A stretch of DNA of 64,000 nt from JBLNDJ01 sp050261515 (GTDB lineage: Bacteria; Acidobacteriota; Terriglobia; Bryobacterales; Bryobacteraceae). The notes below the pieces were generated by a model, which was given only the letters and a program-made list of their open reading frames with translations, had not been told where the DNA came from and did not search any database. This document shows positions 52,237 to 61,325 of this stretch, in pieces (position 1 is the stretch's first letter; each line of letters opens with the position of its first letter). The DNA lies in NCBI GenBank assembly GCA_050261515.1, contig JBLNDJ010000018.1:146255-210254 (forward strand), in the 5' to 3' direction. The translations under genes were made by a program, and so were the position numbers.

Positions 52237-55053
52237 TTAGCTGCAGCCGCTCGTTCCTCCGCAATTCTCGCACTTGTAGCACGACCCGTTGCGTGTCATG
52301 ATCGAGCCGCACTCCGAGCACAGCGGCGCGTCGTCGTCGGCCACCGGCGCGAAGGGCAGGCTCGGTTGCGGATCGGGCTCGGTCGGACGCAGCTTGGAGG
52401 TGTCGCCCGCCTCCGTCACCGCGTACTCCGGCCCCAGGAACCGCGCGCCCAGCCACCGGAAAATGTAGTCGAGCAGCGATTTCGCGTAGGGAATATGCTG
52501 GTTGCCCGTCCAGCCGCTCGGCTCGAACCGCACGTGGCTGAACTTGTCCACCAGGAACTTCAGCGGCACCCCGTACTGCAAAGCAAAGCTGATCGCCGTG
52601 GCGAAGCCGTCCATCAGGCCCGAAATCGTCGAGCCCTCCTTCGCCATCGTGATGAACAGCTCGCCCGGCGTGCCGTCTTCGTACAGCCCGACGGTCACGT
52701 AGCCCTCGTGGCCGCCGATCGAGAACTTGTGCGTGACCGAGTTGCGCTCATCGGGCAGCTTGCGCCGCACCGGACGGTAGACGATCTTCTCGGCCGGAGC
52801 GCCCGGCACGGCCGCCGCCCCAGGGGCCTTCGCCTTCCCCGCGCTCGAACTCAGCGGCTGCACGCGCTTCGAACCGTCGCGGTAAATCGCTACGGCCTTC
52901 AGCCCGAGCCGCCAGCTCTCCATGTAGGCTTCCATGATTTCTTCGTGCGTCGATTCCTCCGGCATGTTGATCGTCTTCGAGATCGCGCCCGAGATGAACG
53001 GCTGCACGGCCGACATCATCCGCACGTGCCCCATGTGGTGGATGAACCGCGTCCCGTTCTGCGGCCGCAGGCTGCAATCGAACACCGCCAGGTGCTCTTC
53101 CTTGATGCCGGGCGCGCCTTCGATCGTCCCGGTGGCGTCGATGTGCGAAACGATCTGCTCCACCTGCTCGGGGGTATAGCCAAGCCGTATGAGCGCCTGC
53201 GGCACCGTGTTGTTGACGATCTTGATCACGCCGCCGCCCACCAGCTTCTTGTATTTCACCAGCGCGAGATCGGGCTCGATGCCCGTCGTGTCGCAGTCCA
53301 TCATGAAGCCGATCGTGCCCGTGGGAGCGATCACCGTGACCTGCGCGTTGCGGTAGCCGTACCGCCGCCCGGCCTCGTAGGCGTCGTCCCACACCGCCTG
53401 CGCGGATGCCTTCAGCTCCAGCGCGTTCTTCTGGCTGATGCGGTTTACATACCCGCGGTGCATCCGGATCACTTCGAGGAACGACTCCTCGTTCTTGTCA
53501 TAGGCCGCGAACGGCCCCACCGCCTCGGCGATCCGGGCGCTCGTCAGGTACGCCTGGCCGCACATGATCGCGGTCACCGCGCCGGCGTAGTCCCGGCCCT
53601 GGTCGCTGTCGTAAGGCAGGCCGAGCGACATCAGCATCGCCCCCAGGTTCGCGAAGCCGAGCCCGAGCGGCCGGAACGTGTGCGAGTTCCCGGCGATTTT
53701 CTCGGTCGGATAGCTCGCCGCATCGACGAAAATTTCCTGCGCCAGGATCACCGTGTCCACCGCGTGGCGGAACGCTTCGGCGTTGAACACCCCATCCGGC
53801 CCGAGGAACTTCATCAGGTTGAGCGATGCCAGGTTGCACGCCGAATCGTCCACGAACATGTACTCCGAGCACGGATTCGACGCGTTGATGCGACCGGACG
53901 TCTTGCACGGGTTCCAGCGGTTCACCGTGGTGTCGAACTGCATGCCCGGGTCGCCGCACTGGTGCGTCGCCTGCGCCACCTGCTTCAGCAGATCGCGCGC
54001 CTTCAGGCGCTTCACCGGCTGGCCGGTCACCACCGACCGCGTCCACCACTCGCCGTCTTCCTGCACGGCCTGCATGAACTCGTCCGACGCCCGCACCGAG
54101 TTGTTGGCGTTCTGGAAGAACACCGAGCCGTAGGCTTCGCCGTCGAGCGAGGAATCGTAGCCCGCGTCCACCAGCGTGTGCGCCTTCTTCTCTTCCTTGG
54201 CCTTGCACCAGATGAACTTTTCGATGTCCGGATGGTCGATGTTCAGGATGACCATCTTGGCCGCGCGCCGCGTCTTGCCGCCGCTCTTGATCACGCCCGC
54301 GAACGCGTCGAAGCCCTTCATGAAGCTCAGCGGACCGGAAGCGCGCCCGCCGCCCGAAAGGCCCGCCTCTTCCTCGCGCAGCGGCGAGAGGTTCGTGCCC
54401 GTGCCCGAGCCCCACTTGAACAGCATCCCCTCGGTCTTGGCCAGGTCGAGAATCGACTCGAGCGAGTCCCGCACCGAGTTGATGAAGCAGGCCGAGCACT
54501 GCGGGCGCGACTCGCCCTTCAGCAGCTTGCGGATCTCGCCCGTCTGCTCGTCGTAGCAGAAGCCGTAACCGCGGGCTTCATTCACGCCTACGTTGAACCA
54601 CACCGGCGAATTGAAGCTGGCCTTCTGCGTGAGCATCAGGTGGGCCAGCTCGTCGCGGAAAGCCTCGGCGTCGGCGTCGGTCTTGAAGTAGCCGCCCTCT
54701 TTGCCCCAGCGGGTTGTCGTATCGACCACGCGGTGTACGAGCTGCGAGACGCTCGTTTCGCGCTCCGGCGAGCCGAGCCGCCCGTGGAAGTACTTGCTGG
54801 CGACGATGTTGGTGGCGGTTTGCGACCAGTCCACCGGCACCTCGATGTCCCGCTGCTCGAAGATCACCGTGCCTTCACCGTTGGCGATCGAGGCGGTCCG
54901 GGTCTCCCACCGCACCTCGTCATAGGGCGTGCGTCCGGCGGGAAGCTTGGCGGTGAAATAGCGCGAAAAGGAGAGTCCCTTCCGCTGCTCCGTTCTGTGC
55001 TTCCGGTCAATCTCCGGCACCTTGCTACTCAAATCGACGCTCAACAGCCCCAT
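52237..55053 (-). CDS. nrdJ: Adenosylcobalamin-dependent ribonucleotide reductase (class II)
   Basis: A 938-residue enzyme that makes deoxyribonucleotides with vitamin B12. It has the N-terminal segment with WFNVG, the active-site cysteine region PQCSACFINS, the radical-site motif NPCSEYM with SACNLASLNL, and a C-terminal redox and zinc-binding tail with CSEC and CYKCENC. No class I or III genes are near. AAAGGAG precedes the ATG. Two NrdR-like boxes lie 86-131 bases upstream; no cobalamin riboswitch was recognised in the leader. Confidence 0.96.
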   Translation of the reverse strand: MGLLSVDLSSKVPEIDRKHRTEQRKGLSFSRYFTAKLPAGRTPYDEVRWETRTASIANGEGTVIFEQRDIEVPVDWSQTATNIVASKYFHGRLGSPERETSVSQLVHRVVDTTTRWGKEGGYFKTDADAEAFRDELAHLMLTQKASFNSPVWFNVGVNEARGYGFCYDEQTGEIRKLLKGESRPQCSACFINSVRDSLESILDLAKTEGMLFKWGSGTGTNLSPLREEEAGLSGGGRASGPLSFMKGFDAFAGVIKSGGKTRRAAKMVILNIDHPDIEKFIWCKAKEEKKAHTLVDAGYDSSLDGEAYGSVFFQNANNSVRASDEFMQAVQEDGEWWTRSVVTGQPVKRLKARDLLKQVAQATHQCGDPGMQFDTTVNRWNPCKTSGRINASNPCSEYMFVDDSACNLASLNLMKFLGPDGVFNAEAFRHAVDTVILAQEIFVDAASYPTEKIAGNSHTFRPLGLGFANLGAMLMSLGLPYDSDQGRDYAGAVTAIMCGQAYLTSARIAEAVGPFAAYDKNEESFLEVIRMHRGYVNRISQKNALELKASAQAVWDDAYEAGRRYGYRNAQVTVIAPTGTIGFMMDCDTTGIEPDLALVKYKKLVGGGVIKIVNNTVPQALIRLGYTPEQVEQIVSHIDATGTIEGAPGIKEEHLAVFDCSLRPQNGTRFIHHMGHVRMMSAVQPFISGAISKTINMPEESTHEEIMEAYMESWRLGLKAVAIYRDGSKRVQPLSSSAGKAKAPGAAAVPGAPAEKIVYRPVRRKLPDERNSVTHKFSIGGHEGYVTVGLYEDGTPGELFITMAKEGSTISGLMDGFATAISFALQYGVPLKFLVDKFSHVRFEPSGWTGNQHIPYAKSLLDYIFRWLGARFLGPEYAVTEAGDTSKLRPTEPDPQPSLPFAPVADDDAPLCSECGSIMTRNGSCYKCENCGGTSGCS

Positions 55054-55138
55054 AACGATCGGCTCCTTTTATCAAACTCGTATGATTTTTCGTCAGCTAC
55101 CTGGGGAAACGGCCTTGGCGGCCATGGCTGCCATGTTG

Positions 55139-55184
55139 CCCCAAGATATAGTGCCCAGTCAAGAAAAATATCTACAGCTTGTGC
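55139..55184 (-). promoter_or_regulatory. Tandem NrdR-like operator boxes
   Basis: On the minus strand the cores CTATATCTTG (55142-55151) and CAAGCTGTAG (55172-55181) match the NrdR core CWATATATWG at nine and seven of ten positions. Their centres are 30 bases apart, close to the 31-32 usual for tandem NrdR boxes. They lie in the nrdJ upstream region, where NrdR would repress. Confidence 0.6.
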
Positions 55185-55272
55185 ACCTAGTTACAGTTTA
55201 GCGAATCCGGGTTTGTTGCGGGGAGGGGCTTCCGGTACGCTCCGGTACCGAAGTTGCGCCCCCTACTCCACA

Positions 55273-56796
55273 ATGATACGTTCGATTCCGTTGCCTACAT
55301 CACTCGATCGGCGAACTTTTTTCGGAATTGCCGCGGCCGCGGCTACCCGCATCCACGGCGCGCCGCCCCCGCGTGCGGAATTCCGCGTGGAGGGCGGGCA
55401 GCTCCAGAAGCGTTACGACGCCGCCGTCGCGGGTCTGGCCGCCCACACCCTCCGCATCAACCGCTTCCCCGCGCCGGTGCTGATCGAAGGCGGCAACTAC
55501 CCGGGCGTCTGGCTCGAATGCGCGCCGCTCGAAGGCCTGATCTGGGGCGTCGCCGCCAACCACGACATCTTCTTCGACTTCCAGCGCGAGGACGGCTATA
55601 TTCCCTGCTACGTCTGGAGGAACAAGACCGGAACCGCCCAGATCCAGATGGTGGTCCCGATCGCCGCTACCGCCTTCGAGGAGTACAACCGCACGGGCGA
55701 CCGCGAATTCCTCGAAAGGGCCTACCGCGCCTGCTCGCGCTGGGACGCCTGGCTCGCGAAGTATCGGAACACGAGAGGAGCGGGGCTGTGCGAGGCCTTC
55801 TGCGAGTACGACACCGGCCACGACGGCAGCCCGCGCTTCCAAGGCAAGCCGCGCGAGTGCCCGAACGAAGACGCGCGCCTCTGCCCCAAAGTGGACGGCC
55901 TGCCCTATCTCGCGCCGGATCTCTCGGCCAGCGTCTACGGCGGCCGCATGGCGCTGGCCGCGATGGCGCGCGAACTCGGCCGCGCCGATGAGGCTACCGG
56001 CTGGCTCGAGCGAGCCCGCGTTACCCGAACGGCGATCCTCGACCACCTCTATGACCCGGGCGATGCCTGCTTCTATGACCTCGATGCGCACGGCCGCTTT
56101 GTCCGCATTCGCGGCGACCTGTTGACCCGCGTCCTTGGGGAGCACGTTGTCACGCGGGAGATGTTCGAGACGATCTGGCGGAAGCAGATCGGCAACCCGG
56201 CGGCGTTCTGGACTCCGTACCCCTTTCCATCGATCGCCTACGACGACCCGGCCTTCGTGCGCCCGATTCCGCGCAACTCCTGGGGCGGAGCCTCGCAAGC
56301 GCTCACGGCACTGCGCGCGCCGCGCTGGATGGAGCACTACGGCAAGCGAGCCGGTCTCACCCGCCTGATGCGGCAATGGGTGAAGGCGATTGTCGCGGCC
56401 CCCGGCTTCCTCCAGCAAATGGACCCGCAGACCGGAGTCTTCACCCCGGACGGCGGCCCCTACTCGCCCGCGATGCTCGTGCTTTTCGATTTCGCCTGGA
56501 GGCTTTACGGCGTGCGGCGCCAAGGCGCAGAGTTCGAATGGAACTGCCGGCTGCCCGAGGGCGCGGCCGCCTGCCGCGCATCGCTCGGCGCGGCGCAGCT
56601 TGCAACCACCCGCGACGGTTCCGAACTCACGCTCGACGGCCGGACCGTGCTCCACGTCCTGGGCGCCTGCCGCGTCGTCACAGACGCCGCCGGAAAGCCG
56701 CTGCGCCTCATCGGGACCGAACCCCGCCCAACGGAAGTGACGCTCGGCCGGAACACATATCAGCTCGCACCCGACAGCGTCGTAGGACTCGCGTAG
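55273..56796 (+). CDS. Tat-exported glycoside hydrolase, MGH1/GH63-like
   Basis: A 507-residue protein with a twin-arginine signal (SLDRRTFFGIAAAAATRIHG). The body forms an alpha/alpha six-barrel of the GH63/mannosylglycerate hydrolase-like type, with GGNYPGVWLECAPLEGL, CEAFCEYDTGHDGSP, LAPDLSASVYGGR and FWTPYPFPSIAYDD. Acidic residues in these blocks would be catalytic. The natural substrate is unknown. The ATG at 55273 is chosen because it starts the Tat signal; an open frame further upstream is antisense to nrdJ. Confidence 0.8.
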   Translation: MIRSIPLPTSLDRRTFFGIAAAAATRIHGAPPPRAEFRVEGGQLQKRYDAAVAGLAAHTLRINRFPAPVLIEGGNYPGVWLECAPLEGLIWGVAANHDIFFDFQREDGYIPCYVWRNKTGTAQIQMVVPIAATAFEEYNRTGDREFLERAYRACSRWDAWLAKYRNTRGAGLCEAFCEYDTGHDGSPRFQGKPRECPNEDARLCPKVDGLPYLAPDLSASVYGGRMALAAMARELGRADEATGWLERARVTRTAILDHLYDPGDACFYDLDAHGRFVRIRGDLLTRVLGEHVVTREMFETIWRKQIGNPAAFWTPYPFPSIAYDDPAFVRPIPRNSWGGASQALTALRAPRWMEHYGKRAGLTRLMRQWVKAIVAAPGFLQQMDPQTGVFTPDGGPYSPAMLVLFDFAWRLYGVRRQGAEFEWNCRLPEGAAACRASLGAAQLATTRDGSELTLDGRTVLHVLGACRVVTDAAGKPLRLIGTEPRPTEVTLGRNTYQLAPDSVVGLA

Positions 56797-56867
56797 CCGT
56801 TCGCCGGTGCGTGTCTGGGCCGCGATCGCCGGGGAGCGGTTGGCGCTACCATGCGAGAAAAGGCTTC

Positions 56868-58646
56868 ATGCCGCCGCCAGACATAGACCCCGCCGAGATC
56901 CGCCGGCAGGCCGAGCGCGTGCTCGCGAGCCGGGCGTTCTCCTCGTCCGGCCGCATGAGCCGCTTCCTCCGCTTCACCGTGGAGCGCACGCTCGAAGGCC
57001 GCGGGGGCGAGCTCAAGGAATACCTCCTGGGCGTCGAAATCTTCGACCGCGACGAGTCGTCGTTCGACCCGCGCGTGGACCCCATCGTGCGCGTCGAAGC
57101 GCGCCGGCTGCGCGCGAAATTGAAATCGTTTTACGAGAACGAAGGCTGCTGCGACCGCCTCATCATCGATCTCCCCACCGGCAGCTACGTGCCGCGCTTC
57201 CGCGTCCGCGAGAGTGAGCCCGCGGCGGCGCCCGCCGAGCCCGCCCGCGGCCGCACCATCGCCCTGCTCCCGTTCGCCAACCTCAGCCCCGACCCCGACA
57301 CCGACTATTTCAGCGACGGCCTCACCGAAGAGCTGATCCACGCTCTTACCAAGGTCGAGGGCCTGCGCGTGGTCGCCTGGAACACCGCTTCGCGGCTGAA
57401 GGATCGACAGGACGACCCCGCCACCGCCGGCCGCCAGCTCAATGTCGCGGCCGTGCTCGCCGGAAGCGTTCGCAGCGCCGGCGGCCGCCTGCGCGTCATG
57501 GCGCGCCTGATCGAATCCGCCACGGGCTACTATCTCTGGTCGGAGATCTACGACCGCCAGATCGAAGACCTGTTCGCGATCCAGGAAGAAATCTCGCGCG
57601 CGATCGTCGGCGCGCTGCGTGTGCGGTTCATCGGCGCGGGGGCGGGGCAGGCGATGGCGCGCATGCCTTCGAACCTCGCGGCCTACAACCTGTACCTGAA
57701 AGGCAGGTTCCACTGGAACAAGCGCACGCGCGAGGGGCTTGAGCGGTCGATCGAACATTTCCGCGAGGCCGTTGCGATCGATCCGTCGTTCGCGGCGGGC
57801 CACGTGGGCGTCGCCGACGCGTACACACTGATGGCCGAGCACGGCCTCGCCCTGCCGTCCAAGGTCATGCCTGAGGCGAAGGCGGCGGCCCTGCGCGCGC
57901 TCGAGCTCGACCCGCTGCTGGGCGAAGCCCACGCCTCGCTCGGCCTCATCGGCTCGCTGTATGAGTGGCAGTGGGAGGAGGCGGGGCGCCACTACCGCCG
58001 CGCCATCGAGCTTTCGCCCGGCTACGCGACTGCGCGCCACTGGTACGCCTGCGACTACCTGGCGCTGCTCGGCCGCACGGACGAGGCGCTCGCCGAGATG
58101 GACATCGCGATCCAGCTCGACCCGCTCTCGCACGTCATGCACGAGAGCCTCGCCTACGTCCTGATGCTCGCGCGCCGCTACGAGGAGTCGCTCGTACAGA
58201 CTGAGAAAGTGGCGGAGCTGAACCCCTTCTTCTTCAAGGCGTACACGCATCGCGGGCGGATATACATCCAGATGGGGCGGTACGCCGAAGCGATCGAGCT
58301 GCTCGAGAAAGGACGCGCCCTGGCGCCGGATATTCCGAGCCTGGTCGGCGCCCTGGGGCAGGCGCACGGACTGGCCGGCCACACGGCGAAGGCGCGCGCG
58401 GTACTCGACGAGCTGGCCGGGATGGCCAAAACCGTGCACGTGCCGCACACCGCCTTCGCGGTGACGCACCTGGGACTGGGAGAGAAGGAGCGCGCGCTCG
58501 ACTGGCTCGAAGCGGGCTGCGCCGCGCACTCGCTCGCCGTAGCCCCGCTGAAGGTGCATCCGGTCTACGACGAGCTGCGCGGCGAGCCCCGTTTTCAGGC
58601 GCTGCTCCGGAAGATCGGGCTCGCTTCTACCTCGCCGCGATCGTGA
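56868..58646 (+). CDS. FlgO/TolB-like and TPR protein with an N-terminal winged-helix-like domain
   Basis: A 592-residue protein. Residues 1-112 are a domain common in Acidobacteria (RMSRFLRFTVERTLEG, FDPRVDPIVRVEARRLRAKL, LPTGSYVPRF), probably DNA-binding. Residues 128-255 are the FlgO/TolB-N-like domain (TIALLPFANLSPD, YFSDGLTEEL). The rest is six or more TPR repeats. Such proteins resemble CadC-like regulators, but no membrane helix is visible. The end overlaps the convergent TPR gene by 20 bases. Function is unknown. Confidence 0.83.
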   Translation: MPPPDIDPAEIRRQAERVLASRAFSSSGRMSRFLRFTVERTLEGRGGELKEYLLGVEIFDRDESSFDPRVDPIVRVEARRLRAKLKSFYENEGCCDRLIIDLPTGSYVPRFRVRESEPAAAPAEPARGRTIALLPFANLSPDPDTDYFSDGLTEELIHALTKVEGLRVVAWNTASRLKDRQDDPATAGRQLNVAAVLAGSVRSAGGRLRVMARLIESATGYYLWSEIYDRQIEDLFAIQEEISRAIVGALRVRFIGAGAGQAMARMPSNLAAYNLYLKGRFHWNKRTREGLERSIEHFREAVAIDPSFAAGHVGVADAYTLMAEHGLALPSKVMPEAKAAALRALELDPLLGEAHASLGLIGSLYEWQWEEAGRHYRRAIELSPGYATARHWYACDYLALLGRTDEALAEMDIAIQLDPLSHVMHESLAYVLMLARRYEESLVQTEKVAELNPFFFKAYTHRGRIYIQMGRYAEAIELLEKGRALAPDIPSLVGALGQAHGLAGHTAKARAVLDELAGMAKTVHVPHTAFAVTHLGLGEKERALDWLEAGCAAHSLAVAPLKVHPVYDELRGEPRFQALLRKIGLASTSPRS

Positions 58647-59706
58647 ACTGTTGCGCCCGGGCGGCCGTTTGCGCGAAGCTTGCCGAGGCCGCCAGCGCCC
58701 GCGCGTCAGACGGGCCCAGGGAATTTTCGATCGCCGCCACCGAGCCGCGGTACAGCTTCAGCGCTTCGGCATAATGGCCCTGCGCGCGGCGCACATCGGC
58801 CAGACGCGTTCTCATGAGCGCGGTCTCGGCGTTGGCCGGGCCGAGCGCCTTTTCGAGAATCGCGACCGCTCGCGTATACAGCGCCGCCGCGCGCGGCTCC
58901 TGGCCCCGGTCGTGATGCAATCCCGCGAGGTTCCCGAGCACGCGCGCGATATCCGGGTGCCCCGGGCCGAAGCTGCGCTGGTAGGCCTCGAGCGCCTGGC
59001 CGTAAAGAGTCTCGGCTTCCTTGTAGCGCTTCTGGAAGCGCAGGGTCTGGGCCAGGTTGTTCGCGGCCTGCGCCGTATCGGCGTCGCTCGATGCGATCGC
59101 GAGCGCGCGCCGCGCGGCTTGCTCCGCTTCGCTCCACCGGCCCTGCGACCCCAGCAACTCGGCGACGTTCGCCAGGTTGCGGCCGACGCCCGGATCGCGA
59201 GGCCCGCCGGCTTTCTCGAGAATCTCGCGCGAGCGAGCGTAGAGATCGAGCGCTTCGGCCGCGCGTCCCTGGTCCCTCCGGACCGCCGCGAGCGTGTGCA
59301 GCGCGGAGGCGGCATCAGGGCTTTCGGGTACGGCCGTCGCGACGGCCTCGCGCGCCGTCTTTTCCGCGCGCTTCTTATCGCCGCGAACCCGGTACAGCTC
59401 CGCGAGGTTGCTCAGCGTGTTCGCGTTCCCCGACAATTCGAACGACTTCCGGTAGAGCGCCTCGGCCTCGTCGAACCGGCCCAGGGCGCGATACGCCGTC
59501 GCCAGGTTGTTCATGGTGCGCGCCTGCCCGCGCGCGTCGGGAGTCTTCTCCCACGCCGCGAGCGCGCGTTTGTACTGCGCCTCGGCCTCGGCGTACCGTC
59601 CCGCCGAGTAAAGCCGCGCGCCGGAGTTGTTGAGTTCCTGAGGGCTCTGGGCGGCCGCGGAAAATGCCGCCGCCAGCAAGCCCGCGACGATGAGTTCGTT
59701 GTGCAT
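58627..59706 (-). CDS. Exported TPR protein
   Basis: A 359-residue protein with a Sec signal (ELIVAGLLAAAFSAAA) and TPR repeats throughout: GARLYSAGRYAEAEAQYKRAL, LATAYRALGRFDEAEALYR, LAQTLRFQKRYKEAETLYG and others. The repeats resemble the kinesin light chain type. GGAGG six bases before the ATG at 59706 fixes the start. It is convergent with the FlgO-TPR gene. Likely a periplasmic scaffold; partner unknown. Confidence 0.87.
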   Translation of the reverse strand: MHNELIVAGLLAAAFSAAAQSPQELNNSGARLYSAGRYAEAEAQYKRALAAWEKTPDARGQARTMNNLATAYRALGRFDEAEALYRKSFELSGNANTLSNLAELYRVRGDKKRAEKTAREAVATAVPESPDAASALHTLAAVRRDQGRAAEALDLYARSREILEKAGGPRDPGVGRNLANVAELLGSQGRWSEAEQAARRALAIASSDADTAQAANNLAQTLRFQKRYKEAETLYGQALEAYQRSFGPGHPDIARVLGNLAGLHHDRGQEPRAAALYTRAVAILEKALGPANAETALMRTRLADVRRAQGHYAEALKLYRGSVAAIENSLGPSDARALAASASFAQTAARAQQFTIAAR

Positions 59707-59809
59707 TGGTTGCCTCCACATCGAGTGTGAAGGAGCACAGCGAACGAAAAGAGTAAGAGCCGGTTAGCTTACCGTGGCATCTTACGGTAAGACGCCAACC
59801 CCGGCAGGA

Positions 59810-61171
59810 TCAGTTTTTCGGCTCGAGAATGAACGTGGGCGCCAGGCCCGTGATGGTCGAGAAGCCGCCGTTGGCCGTCGTCAGCCAGCTCGAGCAGCCC
59901 TGAACCTTTCCGAGATAGGCGTGCGGGTGCACATCGACGTGCATCTGCTTGATTTCCATCTCGCCGTAGCGCAACAGCGGGAAGGGAGAGGACGGCGCCT
60001 CCACCTTCTCCTGCACCACATACGGGGTCCGCAGGGCGCGCTTCAGGGCGCGGTCCCAACTGGCTTCGTCCAGTTCCCAGCCCCGCACCGAGTGGTTCTC
60101 GCCGGAGTCGTCGTTCGGCTTCAGCACCAGCTTCTCGCGGTTCTTCAGGATGAACTCGGGCAGGTCCACCGTCTGGTCCTGATAGCTGGTTTTGCCCGCC
60201 GCCACCACGCGCGTCCAGGGAATGTACTGCCTGATCGCCTTCTTCTCCGCTGCCGGAAAACTGCCGGTAATCGTGTCGTCCGTGAGCAGGTCGAAGATCG
60301 CTTTCTTGTGCGCGAGTTCGGACCGGAAGCTGTTGACCACGCACACGGCCCCGTCGCGGTAGGCGCGCACGAGCGGGTGAGAGAGGTCGTACCGCAGCAG
60401 GAATTCCTGCACCTTCACGCGCCGCCAGATCAGGTCGATCGCGAAATCGCCCCGCCGCAGCACGCCGTTGCGGTACTCGAGCTGGTCGGGCGAAACGATC
60501 TCGGTCGGATATCCCTCCGCGCGGAAGAAATCGCGCAGCAGGACGTACTCGCCTTCGTCTGTCGCCTGGAACGCCTGCCGGAACTCCAGGATCGCGATGT
60601 TCGGCTGCTTCTTGCCGCCGAACTGCTTATACGCTTTGAGCAGCGCCGTGAGCAGGTGCTTCTTTCCCCCGAGTTTCTGGAGCGCGTACCGCTTGCGGAA
60701 TTCCTTGACCGGTGGAGCGTCGTAGAACAGGTCCGCCAGCGCCTCGCCGTAAGCCACACCGACCGGCGTATCGGCCACATACTCGACAAAGCGCAGCGTG
60801 CCGTTGTTCACGTGCGTATCGAGCAGCGAAGTGACCGCCAGGAACGCGTACCCCGGGTCGATCGAAGCGAGCATCTTCTCGGCCGGAAGCAGTTGCATGC
60901 GCGCCAGCAGTCCGGCATTCGACAGCGCCATCTGCTTGATCCGGTTGATCGCCGAGAAGAGGTTCTCTGCGGCCTTGACCATCGAATCGTACTGGCGCCG
61001 GCTGATGAAATTCGGACGCAGGAACGGGCATACAAGACGTCCGCCTTGAGTCAGGTGCTCGGCTTGCATACGCTCGGCGAGCGACTCGGCCCAGGCCAGA
61101 TCCTTGTATGGCTCGGATTCGAGCAACTTTTGATACCGGGAAACTGCCTCGTCTAACTGATTCATGCTCAC
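59810..61171 (-). CDS. Circularly permuted ATP-grasp-like protein
   Basis: A 453-residue soluble protein. The C-terminal half has FILKNREKLVLKPNDDSGEN and TPYVVQEKVEAP, which fit the ATP-binding part of circularly permuted ATP-grasp enzymes (glutathionylspermidine synthase-like). The N-terminal half (about 1-190) is helical with no recognised motif. The start is likely GTG 61171, eight bases after GGGGAG; ATG 61165 is second choice. Such proteins often ligate amino acids or peptides in a cluster with a partner gene, but none is seen here. Confidence 0.72.
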   Translation of the reverse strand: MSMNQLDEAVSRYQKLLESEPYKDLAWAESLAERMQAEHLTQGGRLVCPFLRPNFISRRQYDSMVKAAENLFSAINRIKQMALSNAGLLARMQLLPAEKMLASIDPGYAFLAVTSLLDTHVNNGTLRFVEYVADTPVGVAYGEALADLFYDAPPVKEFRKRYALQKLGGKKHLLTALLKAYKQFGGKKQPNIAILEFRQAFQATDEGEYVLLRDFFRAEGYPTEIVSPDQLEYRNGVLRRGDFAIDLIWRRVKVQEFLLRYDLSHPLVRAYRDGAVCVVNSFRSELAHKKAIFDLLTDDTITGSFPAAEKKAIRQYIPWTRVVAAGKTSYQDQTVDLPEFILKNREKLVLKPNDDSGENHSVRGWELDEASWDRALKRALRTPYVVQEKVEAPSSPFPLLRYGEMEIKQMHVDVHPHAYLGKVQGCSSWLTTANGGFSTITGLAPTFILEPKN

Positions 61172-61248
61172 GAAAACTTCTCCCCTCAGTATCCCACAGC
61201 GAGGCGGTTCAGCGGTACCTTTCATCTGGACTTTGCGACTGTAATCCT

Positions 61249-61317
61249 ATGAAAAAAGGAAAGATATTTCGTTTGCCGGACGGTCTGCCGAAAGGCTGGA
61301 ATTACACGCTAAAGTGA
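61249..61317 (+). CDS. 22-codon upstream ORF coupled to the S46 peptidase gene
   Basis: ATG at 61249 starts a 22-residue ORF (MKKGKIFRLPDG, then LPKGWNYTLK) ending with TGA at 61315-61317. The stop overlaps the GTG at 61314, a possible start of the S46 peptidase, in the form GTGA. It could be a leader peptide, or the small ORF may be spurious. It resembles no known leader and has no repeat of a single amino acid. Confidence 0.35.
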   Translation: MKKGKIFRLPDGLPKGWNYTLK

Positions 61318-61325
61318 GAAAAGAC

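Noticed and set aside
55054..55138. Cobalamin riboswitch before the B12-dependent reductase
   Set aside because: The leader is too short and has no B12 box-like sequence.
52366..55272. Very long open frame on the plus strand upstream of the sugar hydrolase
   Set aside because: It is antisense to nrdJ, has low-complexity Arg/His-rich composition and no conserved motif. The hydrolase starts at 55273 with a Tat signal.
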